From positions 124,001 to 188,000 of the forward strand of contig NZ_JAHXPT010000002.1 of NCBI RefSeq assembly GCF_019431045.1: a stretch of DNA of 64,000 bases, written 5' to 3'. A program made the position numbers and the translations under genes. Of this stretch, positions 26,065-33,222 are shown piece by piece. The notes beneath the pieces were generated by a model, which ran no database searches, was not told the DNA's origin, and was given only the letters and a program-made list of their open reading frames with translations. Position 1 is the stretch's first letter. Every line of letters starts with the position of its first letter. This DNA comes from Clostridium weizhouense. Lineage in GTDB: Bacteria > Bacillota > Clostridia > Clostridiales > Clostridiaceae.

Positions 26065-26098
26065 AAACATCTTAACTCCTTAATAAAAAGCTAAGATG
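26065..26098 (-). terminator. second hairpin downstream of the B12 riboswitch
   Basis: Minus strand CATCTTAG / TTAAGATG stem followed by a run of seven T, a standard intrinsic terminator. It lies between the riboswitch and cbiM. Confidence 0.7.
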
Positions 26099-26117
26099 CA
26101 AAAATTCGCATTAAAAC

Positions 26118-26147
26118 AAGGCGTTTTATAAATAATAAAAAACGCTC
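26118..26147 (-). terminator. expression-platform terminator of the B12 riboswitch
   Basis: GCGTTTT and AAAACGC around a short AT loop, followed on the minus strand by CTTGTTTTAAT. It lies some 35 bases after the aptamer, the normal place for the switchable hairpin. Confidence 0.65.
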
Positions 26148-26180
26148 TTGCTATTTAACTTCCCACCGAAGGATAGCACT

Positions 26181-26359
26181 AAATTTAGGTAGGTCTCCTG
26201 ACTCTAAGTTCATCCGTCTCTCTTCCTTCCCAATTTTTTTAAAAATCAGTGGCTATGCAGAGAGTTGTCCCTTAATACAGTAGCGGGGGCTGTAGTGGCT
26301 TTTACCACTTTCCCTTTTAATTCTTATAAACTTCTAAAAGTTACAAAAAACCTAAATTT
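26181..26359 (-). ncRNA. cobalamin (B12) riboswitch aptamer
   Basis: On the minus strand the closing stem AAATTTAGGT / ACCTAAATTT encloses the core blocks AAAAGGGAA, GCCACTACAGCCCCCGCTA, CCACTG and GAGTCAGGAGACCTACC, in the order and form of the B12 element. Its promoter is just upstream. The nearest downstream gene is cbiM, about 620 bases away. B12 would shut off cobalt uptake if readthrough to cbiM still occurs. Confidence 0.93.
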
Positions 26360-26377
26360 TAATATATTATCTAATTA

Positions 26378-26406
26378 ATAATATATTTAAAAGATAATAT
26401 TGTCAA
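26378..26406 (-). promoter_or_regulatory. promoter of the B12 riboswitch transcript
   Basis: Minus strand TTGACA, 17-base spacer, TATTAT, about 20 bases before the aptamer. The promoter looks intact, so the leader is probably still transcribed. Confidence 0.6.
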
Positions 26407-26426
26407 TTAATTTTTAGTAAAAAATT

Positions 26427-26460
26427 ATAGACATTAAAATATTTTATTTTAATGTCTATA
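26427..26460. terminator. hairpin downstream of rubrerythrin copy 2
   Basis: TATAGACATTAAAATA and its inverted copy, between the end of the second rubrerythrin gene and the riboswitch promoter. Confidence 0.65.
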
Positions 26461-26520
26461 AACTAGTGTAACATATTTAACATAATTTTGAGGAATTAAT
26501 GAATTCTTTTTTAATTGAAA

Positions 26521-27063
26521 TTATGCAAAGTATCTATCCAATAATCCCTTAAATGCTTTTCCATGTCTTGCTTCATCCTTGCACATTTCATGTACTGTAT
26601 CATGAATTGCATCTAAGTTTAATTGTTTAGCTAATGTAGCTAAATCTTTCTTTCCTTGACATGCTCCATGTTCTGCTTCTACTCTTAATTCTAAGTTTTT
26701 CTTTGTGTCTGCATTTACTACTTCTCCTAGTAATTCTGCAAATTTTGCTGCATGTTCTGCTTCTTCAAATGCTATTCTCTTATATGCTTCTGCTACTTCT
26801 GGGAATCCTTCTCTATCTGCTTGTCTTGACATTGCTAAGTACATTCCTACTTCTGTACATTCTCCCATGAAGTTTGCTTGTAATCCTTCTATTATTCTTG
26901 GATCTACATCTTTAGCTATTCCTACTACGTGTTCATCCGCAAATGCTAAGTCTCCACTTTTTTCTATAAACTTATCTGGTCCAACTCCACATACTGGACA
27001 CTTTTCTGGTGCTGCTTCTCCTTCATACACATAACCACATACTGTACATACAAATTTTTTCAT
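26521..27063 (-). CDS. rbr: reverse rubrerythrin, copy 2
   Basis: It encodes exactly the same 180 residues as the gene at 23.1 kb: N-terminal rubredoxin domain (C6, C9, C22, C25) and diiron domain. The DNA is also nearly identical through the gene, leader and promoter; differences cluster in the last 30 bases of the gene. The identity extends about 215 bases upstream of the start, through the control region and into cbiQ-derived sequence. Two doses of a peroxide-reducing enzyme fit an anaerobe's oxidative-stress response. Confidence 0.95.
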   Translation of the reverse strand: MKKFVCTVCGYVYEGEAAPEKCPVCGVGPDKFIEKSGDLAFADEHVVGIAKDVDPRIIEGLQANFMGECTEVGMYLAMSRQADREGFPEVAEAYKRIAFEEAEHAAKFAELLGEVVNADTKKNLELRVEAEHGACQGKKDLATLAKQLNLDAIHDTVHEMCKDEARHGKAFKGLLDRYFA

Positions 27064-27166
27064 AATTTTGTTCCCCCTATATTCTATTAATTAATTTTAC
27101 TTATTTTTAAATTTTATTTTTAATATCTTTTGTTTTATTTTTATTTTGTTTCCTTTGACAGTTTTT

Positions 27167-27195
27167 ATTATATAATAATAATTATTATTTGTAAA
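27167..27195 (-). promoter_or_regulatory. rubrerythrin promoter with PerR-like palindrome (copy 2)
   Basis: Same TTTACA-17-TATAAT arrangement and the same AT palindrome in the spacer as copy 1. Confidence 0.55.
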
Positions 27196-27256
27196 TAGTT
27201 TTTTATAAAAAAATTAAAATAAACAAAATTCTTATAAACATCTATTTATTTTAACT

Positions 27257-27290
27257 CTATAATACTACTATTAGACTTATATCAATTATA
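27257..27290 (-). pseudogene. 3' remnant of cbiQ
   Basis: On the minus strand ISLIVVL and a TAG stop can be read, the same last codons as the intact cbiQ at 23881, at the same distance from the rubrerythrin promoter. Only about eleven codons remain. It marks the upstream edge of the duplicated block. Confidence 0.6.
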
Positions 27291-27327
27291 TGTTTCTTAA
27301 TATTTCTTTAATTAAACAAAAACTTTA

Positions 27328-27356
27328 TTGTTTAAAAAAATTACTTTCTGTATAAT
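27328..27356 (+). promoter_or_regulatory. promoter of the DUF5685 / J-domain operon
   Basis: TTGTTT, 17 bases, TATAAT, 33 bases before the TTG start at 27390. Confidence 0.6.
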
Positions 27357-27389
27357 AAATTTATATATAATTAAAAGGAGTGTTTTTTA

Positions 27390-28301
27390 TTGTTTGGATA
27401 TGTTACTCCATTAAAAGCAGAGATGAAAGTGAAAGATTTTAATAGATTCAGAAGTTATTATTGCGGATTATGTTTTCAAATAAAAAAAGAATTTGGAAAC
27501 TTTCCACGAATAATTTTAAATTATGATATGACCTTCTTAGCATTATTATTAGATGCATTAATTCCAGAAAAAATTCAAGTTAAATCATGTAGATGTATGA
27601 TTCATCCAACACAAAAAAGACCTATCGTAATAAATAATACTGCTTTGTCATATGCAGCTTCAATGAATTTATCTCTTGCTTATTATAAACTACTCGATGA
27701 TGTACAAGATGATAACAAGTTAAAAAGTAAAATAGAATCAATTCTACTTTATCCATATAAAAAAAAGTTCTCCAAACCTATAACTTCAATTAATATTAAA
27801 ATTAAAAAACATTTAGAAAAATTATCTTTATTAGAACAAAATAAAACTTTTTCTTGTTTAGATGAAATATGTGATCCATTTAGTAAATTAGTTGGAGATA
27901 TTTTAAAAGATTATCCTTATCCTCTTAATGATGATAATGATGATTTAAGAAATACTTTATATTCTTTTGGATATTCTATAGGTAAATGGATTTATTTAAT
28001 AGATGCCTTAGATGATTTAAAATCAGACATGGAAAAAAACAAATTTAATCCTATAAACTTTTTATATAATAACAAAAATTTAAAGTATAATGATTTTATA
28101 ATTTTAATAAAACCAAGATTGGAATTTACTATATTAAACTGTGCTTATACATGTAAAGAAAATTTATCCAGATTAAAGTTAATTAGAAATAATGATATAC
28201 TATTTAATATAATAGAACTAGGTTTAATGGATAAATATTTAAACATATTAAATAAAGCTAATGAAAATAAAGGAAGTGACTTTAATGATGAATCCATATG
28301 A
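27390..28301 (+). CDS. DUF5685-family protein, function unknown
   Basis: 303 residues, TTG start after AAAAGGAGTG. Soluble and mostly helical. It begins [17 protein letters not shown], the conserved opening of the family, then has two cysteine motifs, [10 protein letters not shown] (residues about 23-32) and [26 protein letters not shown] follows near residue 205; its acidic pattern resembles an Asp-rich helix of isoprenoid-synthase-like folds. Cysteines and acidic residues could bind a metal, but nothing is proven. It overlaps the J-domain gene by about 17 bases, so the two are probably translated together. Confidence 0.75.
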   Translation: MFGYVTPLKAEMKVKDFNRFRSYYCGLCFQIKKEFGNFPRIILNYDMTFLALLLDALIPEKIQVKSCRCMIHPTQKRPIVINNTALSYAASMNLSLAYYKLLDDVQDDNKLKSKIESILLYPYKKKFSKPITSINIKIKKHLEKLSLLEQNKTFSCLDEICDPFSKLVGDILKDYPYPLNDDNDDLRNTLYSFGYSIGKWIYLIDALDDLKSDMEKNKFNPINFLYNNKNLKYNDFIILIKPRLEFTILNCAYTCKENLSRLKLIRNNDILFNIIELGLMDKYLNILNKANENKGSDFNDESI

Positions 28302-28890
28302 AGTGTTAGGTGTAAGTCCCAATGCAACCCAAGATGAAATAAAAAGTACTTATAGAAAATTATCGAAACAATATCATCCTGATCAATATGCTAATAATCC
28401 TTTAAAAGATTTAGCAGAAGAAAAAATGAGAGAAATTAATTCTGCTTATGATGAGTTAACAAAAAATAAAGGAAATAACAATAAACAATACAATAGCAGT
28501 AATAACTATAATACCTCTAAAAATGCTTATATTTATCAAGAAATAAGACAGTTAATTCAATCTAGAAACTTCTCTGCTGCTGAATTAAAGTTAAATTCTA
28601 TATCTAATAAAGATGCAGAATGGCATTATTTATATGGTGTTATCTGTTTAAATAAAAACTGGTTTGATGCAGCTTTTGATCACATAAATACTGCTGTTAG
28701 AATGGATCCTAACAATTTTGAATATAGACAAGGTTTAAATGCGTTAAAACAACGAAGCACTGGATTTTCTGATAATTATTATAGAACAACTAATAGAAAT
28801 TCTATGGATGCTTGTGATTGCTGTATAAAACTTTGGTGTTTAGATACTCTTTGTGATTGTATGGGAGGAGACTTAATAGGTTGTTGTTAA
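28285..28890 (+). CDS. J-domain protein with TPR-like middle and Cys-rich tail
   Basis: About 201 residues. The frame is open from 28261, but AAAGGAAG precedes the ATG pair at 28285/28288, which matches the J-domain start [11 protein letters not shown]. The J domain (residues 1-68) has the YHPDQ (HPD) motif that stimulates DnaK. A polar linker and a TPR-like helical repeat ([29 protein letters not shown]) follow. The tail has eight cysteines in 25 residues, with CDCC, CDC and a terminal GCC. The tail is not a DnaJ zinc finger. A Hsp70 co-chaperone with a special client or membrane site is likely. Confidence 0.85.
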   Translation: MMNPYEVLGVSPNATQDEIKSTYRKLSKQYHPDQYANNPLKDLAEEKMREINSAYDELTKNKGNNNKQYNSSNNYNTSKNAYIYQEIRQLIQSRNFSAAELKLNSISNKDAEWHYLYGVICLNKNWFDAAFDHINTAVRMDPNNFEYRQGLNALKQRSTGFSDNYYRTTNRNSMDACDCCIKLWCLDTLCDCMGGDLIGCC

Positions 28891-28916
28891 AATATATAGA
28901 TAAGAGGTAATTAATT

Positions 28917-29411
28917 ATGAAAGTTAATAACTTAACTCAAAGTGCTGTTTTTATAACTTTAACATTAATAATACTTTATTTTTCTTCTATTTTACCAATT
29001 AACACATTATCAATTCTTACTATTGCATCATGCTTAATACCTATATGTGTTATAAAAATTTCCCTAAGAAATGCTATATTAGTATATGTTTCATCAACAA
29101 TTCTTAGTTTTCTTATACTTCCTATAAAATTTTCAATTTATTACGGAGCATTCTTTGGGATTTATGGAATAATCAAATATTTAATAGAAAAATTAAATTC
29201 TTTATTTTTAGAGATAATCTTAAAACTTATTTCTTTTAATCTTCTATTAACATTTTCATATTTATTAATAAAAGCATTGTTGGGATTAAATAATATTAAT
29301 ATTTCATTATTCACATTTATAATATTAGCTCAATTTGCATTCTTAATATTTGATTATGCATTAACTCTTATTATAAGTTTTTACTTAAACAGAATTCATA
29401 AACATGTTTAA
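28917..29411 (+). CDS. small polytopic membrane protein, function unknown
   Basis: 164 residues with five or six membrane helices and short loops; the spacing resembles S-components of ECF transporters or DUF2232-type proteins, but no motif decides. It follows the J-domain gene by 26 bases with a GAGG site and ends before a shared terminator. It is therefore part of the same three-gene unit. Confidence 0.65.
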   Translation: MKVNNLTQSAVFITLTLIILYFSSILPINTLSILTIASCLIPICVIKISLRNAILVYVSSTILSFLILPIKFSIYYGAFFGIYGIIKYLIEKLNSLFLEIILKLISFNLLLTFSYLLIKALLGLNNINISLFTFIILAQFAFLIFDYALTLIISFYLNRIHKHV

Positions 29412-29475
29412 TAAAAAATCATCAAAACTACTATGAAAATATTGGATTTTATATTAATCTTATTGAATTAATATA

Positions 29476-29525
29476 AAAGAGGATTATCTCAAAAATTTTT
29501 TTATATTTTTGAGATAATCCTCTTT
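29476..29525. terminator. strong bidirectional terminator
   Basis: AAGAGGATTATCTCAAAAA and its inverted copy around a short T/A loop, one of the look-alike hairpin set. Confidence 0.85.
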
Positions 29526-29533
29526 CTTATTAT

Positions 29534-29723
29534 ACAAGTTCCAATAAAGTTTGTTTATTAGTATAAATCTTTAAAATACTTATATCAATGGCATTAGTGC
29601 CAACTATAGTGATGAACTTATATAGAAAATTTATGATATATATACTTCTAACTATATAATATTAATTATAAACATTATTTAACAGATTATAAATTTAATA
29701 ACTTAATTAGAACATATATATTA
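29534..29723 (+). repeat. intergenic repeat family B, copy 3
   Basis: Opens AAGTTCCAATAAAGTTTG, has GAACTTATATAGAAAATTTA inside, and ends TTAATTAGAACATATATATTA-like sequence shared with copy 2. A small extra hairpin (TGGCATTAGTGCCA) is present only here. The gap after the terminator holds this and the small overlapping frame below. Confidence 0.65.
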
Positions 29724-29837
29724 GGCAAAAATTTTATAAATCATTTTTAATAATTTAAAAGTAGCTATCATTATAATTAACCATGTTATAGATACTAATC
29801 CATCTTTTAATATATCATATTTCTTTAAATTTATCAT
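29721..29837 (-). CDS. possible small membrane peptide overlapping the pyruvate-kinase-like gene
   Basis: A 38-codon frame starting with ATG inside the last codons of the pyruvate-kinase-like gene. It runs MINLKKYDILKDGL, then a hydrophobic stretch VSITWLIIMIATFKLL, then a basic tail KMIYKIFA and a stop at the edge of repeat B. Only a weak GGTG-like ribosome site precedes it. The amphipathic one-helix design looks real, but conservation cannot be tested here. Confidence 0.35.
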   Translation of the reverse strand: MINLKKYDILKDGLVSITWLIIMIATFKLLKMIYKIFA

Positions 29838-30846
29838 ATTTTTTCACCAATTTATTTAAAAATTTTACTGTTTTTATCGGCGCTCTTCCTATTGAAGTTT
29901 CACCAGCTAATAAAAAGCCAGTAACTCCTTTATTGATAAAATTATAAACACTTTCTACCTCACATATTGAAGGCATTCTTCCATTTTTCATAGTATTTAA
30001 TATATGTGTTGCTATAATAATATCTTTTTCTTTATATTGTGTTAAATATTTAATAATGATTTCTTCATATATTGGAGTATCTTCTATAGATGTTTCTGGA
30101 ATTAAATCTCCTCTTCCTATAACAATTCCATCTACTTTAGATGCAATATCTTTTAAATTGTTTATTCCCTTCTTTGTTTCTATTTTAGCCCAAATTTTAG
30201 GTGTATAGCTTTCTACTTTATACATATTAATAAACTCTATTATTTCATCTATATCTTTAGCTGTTTCAACAAATGATTGACATATTATATCTACTTTGTT
30301 TTCAATCCCAAATTTAATATCTAATTTATCTTTTTCACTTAAATTCATATACTTTCTATTTAAATTTTTTATATTGCACCCTTTACCACCTCTAATTATT
30401 CCTCCTGTTAATGTCTTGGCTTTAATTAAATCATCTTCTTTTTTTAAGATATTAAATATCATTGTATTATCTTTTATACTTATTTCTTTGTAATTGTTTT
30501 CCATTAAGGTTCTATTCTCTATATTTAATGGTATTATTTTATTAGTTTTACTTATTTTATTTTTTATATGTTTATATTTATCTTCTCCACAAAAATATAC
30601 TTCCTCACTATCATATATTTTATATACACTCATCAAACTGTTAGATATCCTTATTTTACTACCACTTAAATCTAGAAGTATAGTTACATCTTTTTTTATT
30701 GATCTAGCAGTTTTTAAATCTTCCAAGAATTCTGTACAATTTCCGTGTGAAAAATTAAACCTTAAGGTATTAACTCCACTAAAAAGTATTTCTTTTAATA
30801 CTTTTTTATCTTTTATGTTAGGTCCCATTGTAGCAATAATGTACAT
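29815..30846 (-). CDS. pyruvate kinase-like protein lacking the C-terminal domain
   Basis: 343 residues against about 470-585 for true pyruvate kinases. The catalytic barrel is recognisable: ATMGPNIKD, LRFNFSHG (R and N, S, H of the active site), LLDLSGSKIR, WAKIETKKGINNL (the Lys-Ile-Glu), GRGDLIPE, ATHILNTM and GETSIGRAP. The B-domain is shortened and the effector-binding C-terminal domain is absent. Replacement of the usual LGVE by LIPE and of QMLESM by HILNTM shows divergence. It may be a moonlighting or specialised paralogue rather than the glycolytic enzyme. Confidence 0.8.
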   Translation of the reverse strand: MYIIATMGPNIKDKKVLKEILFSGVNTLRFNFSHGNCTEFLEDLKTARSIKKDVTILLDLSGSKIRISNSLMSVYKIYDSEEVYFCGEDKYKHIKNKISKTNKIIPLNIENRTLMENNYKEISIKDNTMIFNILKKEDDLIKAKTLTGGIIRGGKGCNIKNLNRKYMNLSEKDKLDIKFGIENKVDIICQSFVETAKDIDEIIEFINMYKVESYTPKIWAKIETKKGINNLKDIASKVDGIVIGRGDLIPETSIEDTPIYEEIIIKYLTQYKEKDIIIATHILNTMKNGRMPSICEVESVYNFINKGVTGFLLAGETSIGRAPIKTVKFLNKLVKKYDKFKEI

Positions 30847-31010
30847 GTATTCCTCCTAAAATTAGTATTACTACTTATTCATACTCTTAGAATCATAAAA
30901 TATTACTTTATTTTATAATCTGAATTGATATATAAGATTACTTTTAAAGTTCTAAAGTTAATTATTATGAATAAATTTATTAAATAAAAGCTTGTTTTAG
31001 GAGGTCTTAT

Positions 31011-31511
31011 TTGTTGAGAAAATTAAGATTAAGTTTATTAATTATTTTAATATCAATTTTATTAAGTGGATGTGATTTATTTGGACCTAAATACATAAAC
31101 TTTTCTGAAAAACCTAACAATCATTACTATACTGATCAGCTTCACAAAAAAATATTAAGTAATGAAAATTTCTCTCTTTATGTATTTGATAAAAACTTAT
31201 ATAAAGAAATAAAAGTTACCAACGATGAGGAAATTTCTATAATAGAAAACTTTATTAATTCTTTAATTGACAATAATTATTTAAATGAAAGTGAAATTCT
31301 AAATACTACTGAATCATTTAAAATTAAAATTGTATTTAAAGACGAGACATTTTTAATTAAAGTATTTAATCCAAGTGTTATAACACTTTCGCCTTGGGAT
31401 GGTAAATTTAAGGAAGATATTGTTTCAATGGATGGCTTGCCAATAGGATATAATCTATATGATTTTTGTACTCATATAGCTTCTAGACCAATTGAACAGG
31501 AAAGCAACTAA
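31011..31511 (+). CDS. lipoprotein, function unknown
   Basis: 166 residues. The signal peptide LRLSLLIILISILLSGC ends in a lipobox (LSGC), so the mature protein is anchored at Cys. Two TTG codons (31011, 31014) follow an AGGAGG site; either may start. The mature domain is a compact alpha/beta protein with ILNTTESFKIKIVFKDE and VFNPSVITLSPW; I do not recognise the family. A single gene ending at a hairpin. Confidence 0.75.
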   Translation: MLRKLRLSLLIILISILLSGCDLFGPKYINFSEKPNNHYYTDQLHKKILSNENFSLYVFDKNLYKEIKVTNDEEISIIENFINSLIDNNYLNESEILNTTESFKIKIVFKDETFLIKVFNPSVITLSPWDGKFKEDIVSMDGLPIGYNLYDFCTHIASRPIEQESN

Positions 31512-31524
31512 AAATTAAAAATTT

Positions 31525-31588
31525 ACTATATATTAAACTTATTTAATGGTATTATATCTTTAATACCATTAAATATAGTATATATTTT
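31525..31588 (+). terminator. terminator after the lipoprotein gene
   Basis: TTAATGGTATT / AATACCATTAA inside an outer inverted repeat ACTATATATT / ATATAGTATATATTT, followed by T-rich sequence. Confidence 0.65.
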
Positions 31589-31684
31589 TAATGCTATACT
31601 TATTAATTTTTATATAACTCAAATATTTATATATCAAAAGATAATATATAAATTTTAATAATTAAAGAAAGGAGTTTTTTAATT

Positions 31685-32515
31685 ATGAATATAGTAGATT
31701 TTCATGTACATACTTCATGTTCAGATGGCTTACTATCCCCTAGTGATATAGTTAAAAGAGCTAAAAAAAATAAAGTTTCTTATTTATCTATTACAGATCA
31801 TGACACTCTCTCTGGCTTAGAAGAAGCAATAGAATCAAGTAAACAATTAGGGATTACAGTAATACCAGGAATAGAACTTTCAACTCAATATAATGATGAA
31901 AGTATACACCTATTAGGTTTCTTTAAAGATAATAATTTTATGAATAAAGAATTAATTAAAGAATTAGATAAAATTAAAGATCATAGATTAACTAGAGCAA
32001 AGGAAATTATAAAAAAACTTAAAAGTGAATTTAACATAATTATTAATTTTAATGATGTGATATCACAAGGAAAGGACACTATAGCTAGACCCCATATTGC
32101 AAGAGAAATTATTAATGCTGGATACCCTTATGATTTAGAATATATATTTACTAATTTTATAGGGAAAAATTGTAAAGCTTATGTTCCTACTTTAAAGATA
32201 TCTACACAAGATGGAATATCACTTTTAAAATCATATAATGCACTAGTATTTTTAGCACATCCTAAATTAATTAATAATACAAGCATAAATAAATTTTTAG
32301 AAATGAATTTAGATGGAATAGAAGCAATTTATTTTCAAAATACCCCTAATGAAGAAGCTTATTTTTTAGATATTGCTGAAAAAAATAATTTACTAGTATC
32401 AAGCGGATCTGATTTTCATGGAAACATAAAAGATGATAAACGCCATGGTGATGTTGGTAGCATGACTTTATCTGATAAATATTTAGCTAAATTCTTAAAT
32501 GCATTAAATTCTTAA
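31685..32515 (+). CDS. PHP-domain phosphoesterase (TrpH/RNase AM type)
   Basis: 276 residues. The PHP metal-site motifs are all visible: DFHVHTSCSDG, SITDHDTLSGL, GIELST, ARPHIAREI, FLAHPKL and SGSDFHG. The order matches E. coli YciV (RNase AM, 5'-3' on RNA 5' ends and on 3',5'-nucleotide bisphosphates). It is expected to be a trinuclear-metal phosphoesterase of the cytoplasm. AAAGGAG site before ATG; single-gene unit. Confidence 0.88.
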   Translation: MNIVDFHVHTSCSDGLLSPSDIVKRAKKNKVSYLSITDHDTLSGLEEAIESSKQLGITVIPGIELSTQYNDESIHLLGFFKDNNFMNKELIKELDKIKDHRLTRAKEIIKKLKSEFNIIINFNDVISQGKDTIARPHIAREIINAGYPYDLEYIFTNFIGKNCKAYVPTLKISTQDGISLLKSYNALVFLAHPKLINNTSINKFLEMNLDGIEAIYFQNTPNEEAYFLDIAEKNNLLVSSGSDFHGNIKDDKRHGDVGSMTLSDKYLAKFLNALNS

Positions 32516-32535
32516 TTTCTATTTGTAAAACTCTA

Positions 32536-32692
32536 TCATAAGATAGAATAATATATTAAAGAAGCGTTATATATTTTTTTCTTAGACGAGTAAATAAATT
32601 TATTTAATAAGGAGCTATTAATCCAATTTACTTAGTCAGTATCACACAAATTAGACGATTATATTTGTCTGTTATTTCTGATTATACCTTGA
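32536..32692. repeat. MITE-like element, degenerate long form (family A copy 4)
   Basis: GAATAATATATTAAAGAAGCGTT, AGTAAATAAATTTATTTAATA..GAGCTATTA and ATCACACAAATTAGACGATTA align with copies 1 and 5 in order, but the ends are eroded. It lies in a convergent gap. Confidence 0.6.
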
Positions 32693-32703
32693 ATCATAAT
32701 TAT

Positions 32704-32813
32704 TAAAAGGAGTCTATCTTAAAATAAATCATCTATCCTTGAGCTTTTCAACAAATATAAACTTATAAACTCATTTTTAAATAGTACATTTATTTTGAGA
32801 CATACTCCTTATC
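32704..32813. terminator. long imperfect hairpin between convergent genes
   Basis: AAAGGAGTCTATCTTAAAAT and the inverted ATTTTGAGACATACTCCTT enclose about 70 bases. It resembles an expanded member of the look-alike terminator set. Confidence 0.5.
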
Positions 32814-32830
32814 TTAATTATAAATTTTTT

Positions 32831-33085
32831 CTATTCTTTATTGTTTTCATTATCTATTTCTAAATTTTTAGAATCACTTAAAACTTTATCATCATTAAAC
32901 CATTTTGATTCTGTCATCGGGTTGCTTACTATTCCTAACATTACAAAAATCGATAAGATAGCTTGTACTATTTGTTCGTAATCACCTTGTATTACTTCAA
33001 CTCCAAAACATTTAAGAATTAATGGAATTAAAGAAGCAATAGATATCCAAAGTCCATAATTTTTAAATCTAGATTTATCTAACAT
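32831..33085 (-). CDS. phage holin-like protein
   Basis: 84 residues from the ATG at 33085, which follows an ideal AAAGGAGGTC site; the frame is open further upstream but lacks a site there. RFKNYGLWISIASLIPLILK, then YEQIVQAILSIFVMLGIVSNP gives two membrane helices, with the charged tail of the phi-LC3-type holins. No endolysin or other phage gene is near, so this is a lone holin or a domesticated relic. Confidence 0.75.
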   Translation of the reverse strand: MLDKSRFKNYGLWISIASLIPLILKCFGVEVIQGDYEQIVQAILSIFVMLGIVSNPMTESKWFNDDKVLSDSKNLEIDNENNKE

Positions 33086-33222
33086 AAAAAGACCTCCTTT
33101 GTGTCCAGATATTAAACTTAAATATCTTAATATATAATATTCCATAATAATACTTTTAGTCACAAAAAAGATCTTTTTACTATATTCTAATATAAAATTA
33201 TTAACTTTAATCTAAATTATAT

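Noticed and set aside
32831..33085. Holin as evidence of a prophage
   Set aside because: No lysin, structural, integrase or attachment-site sequence is near; the gene stands alone.
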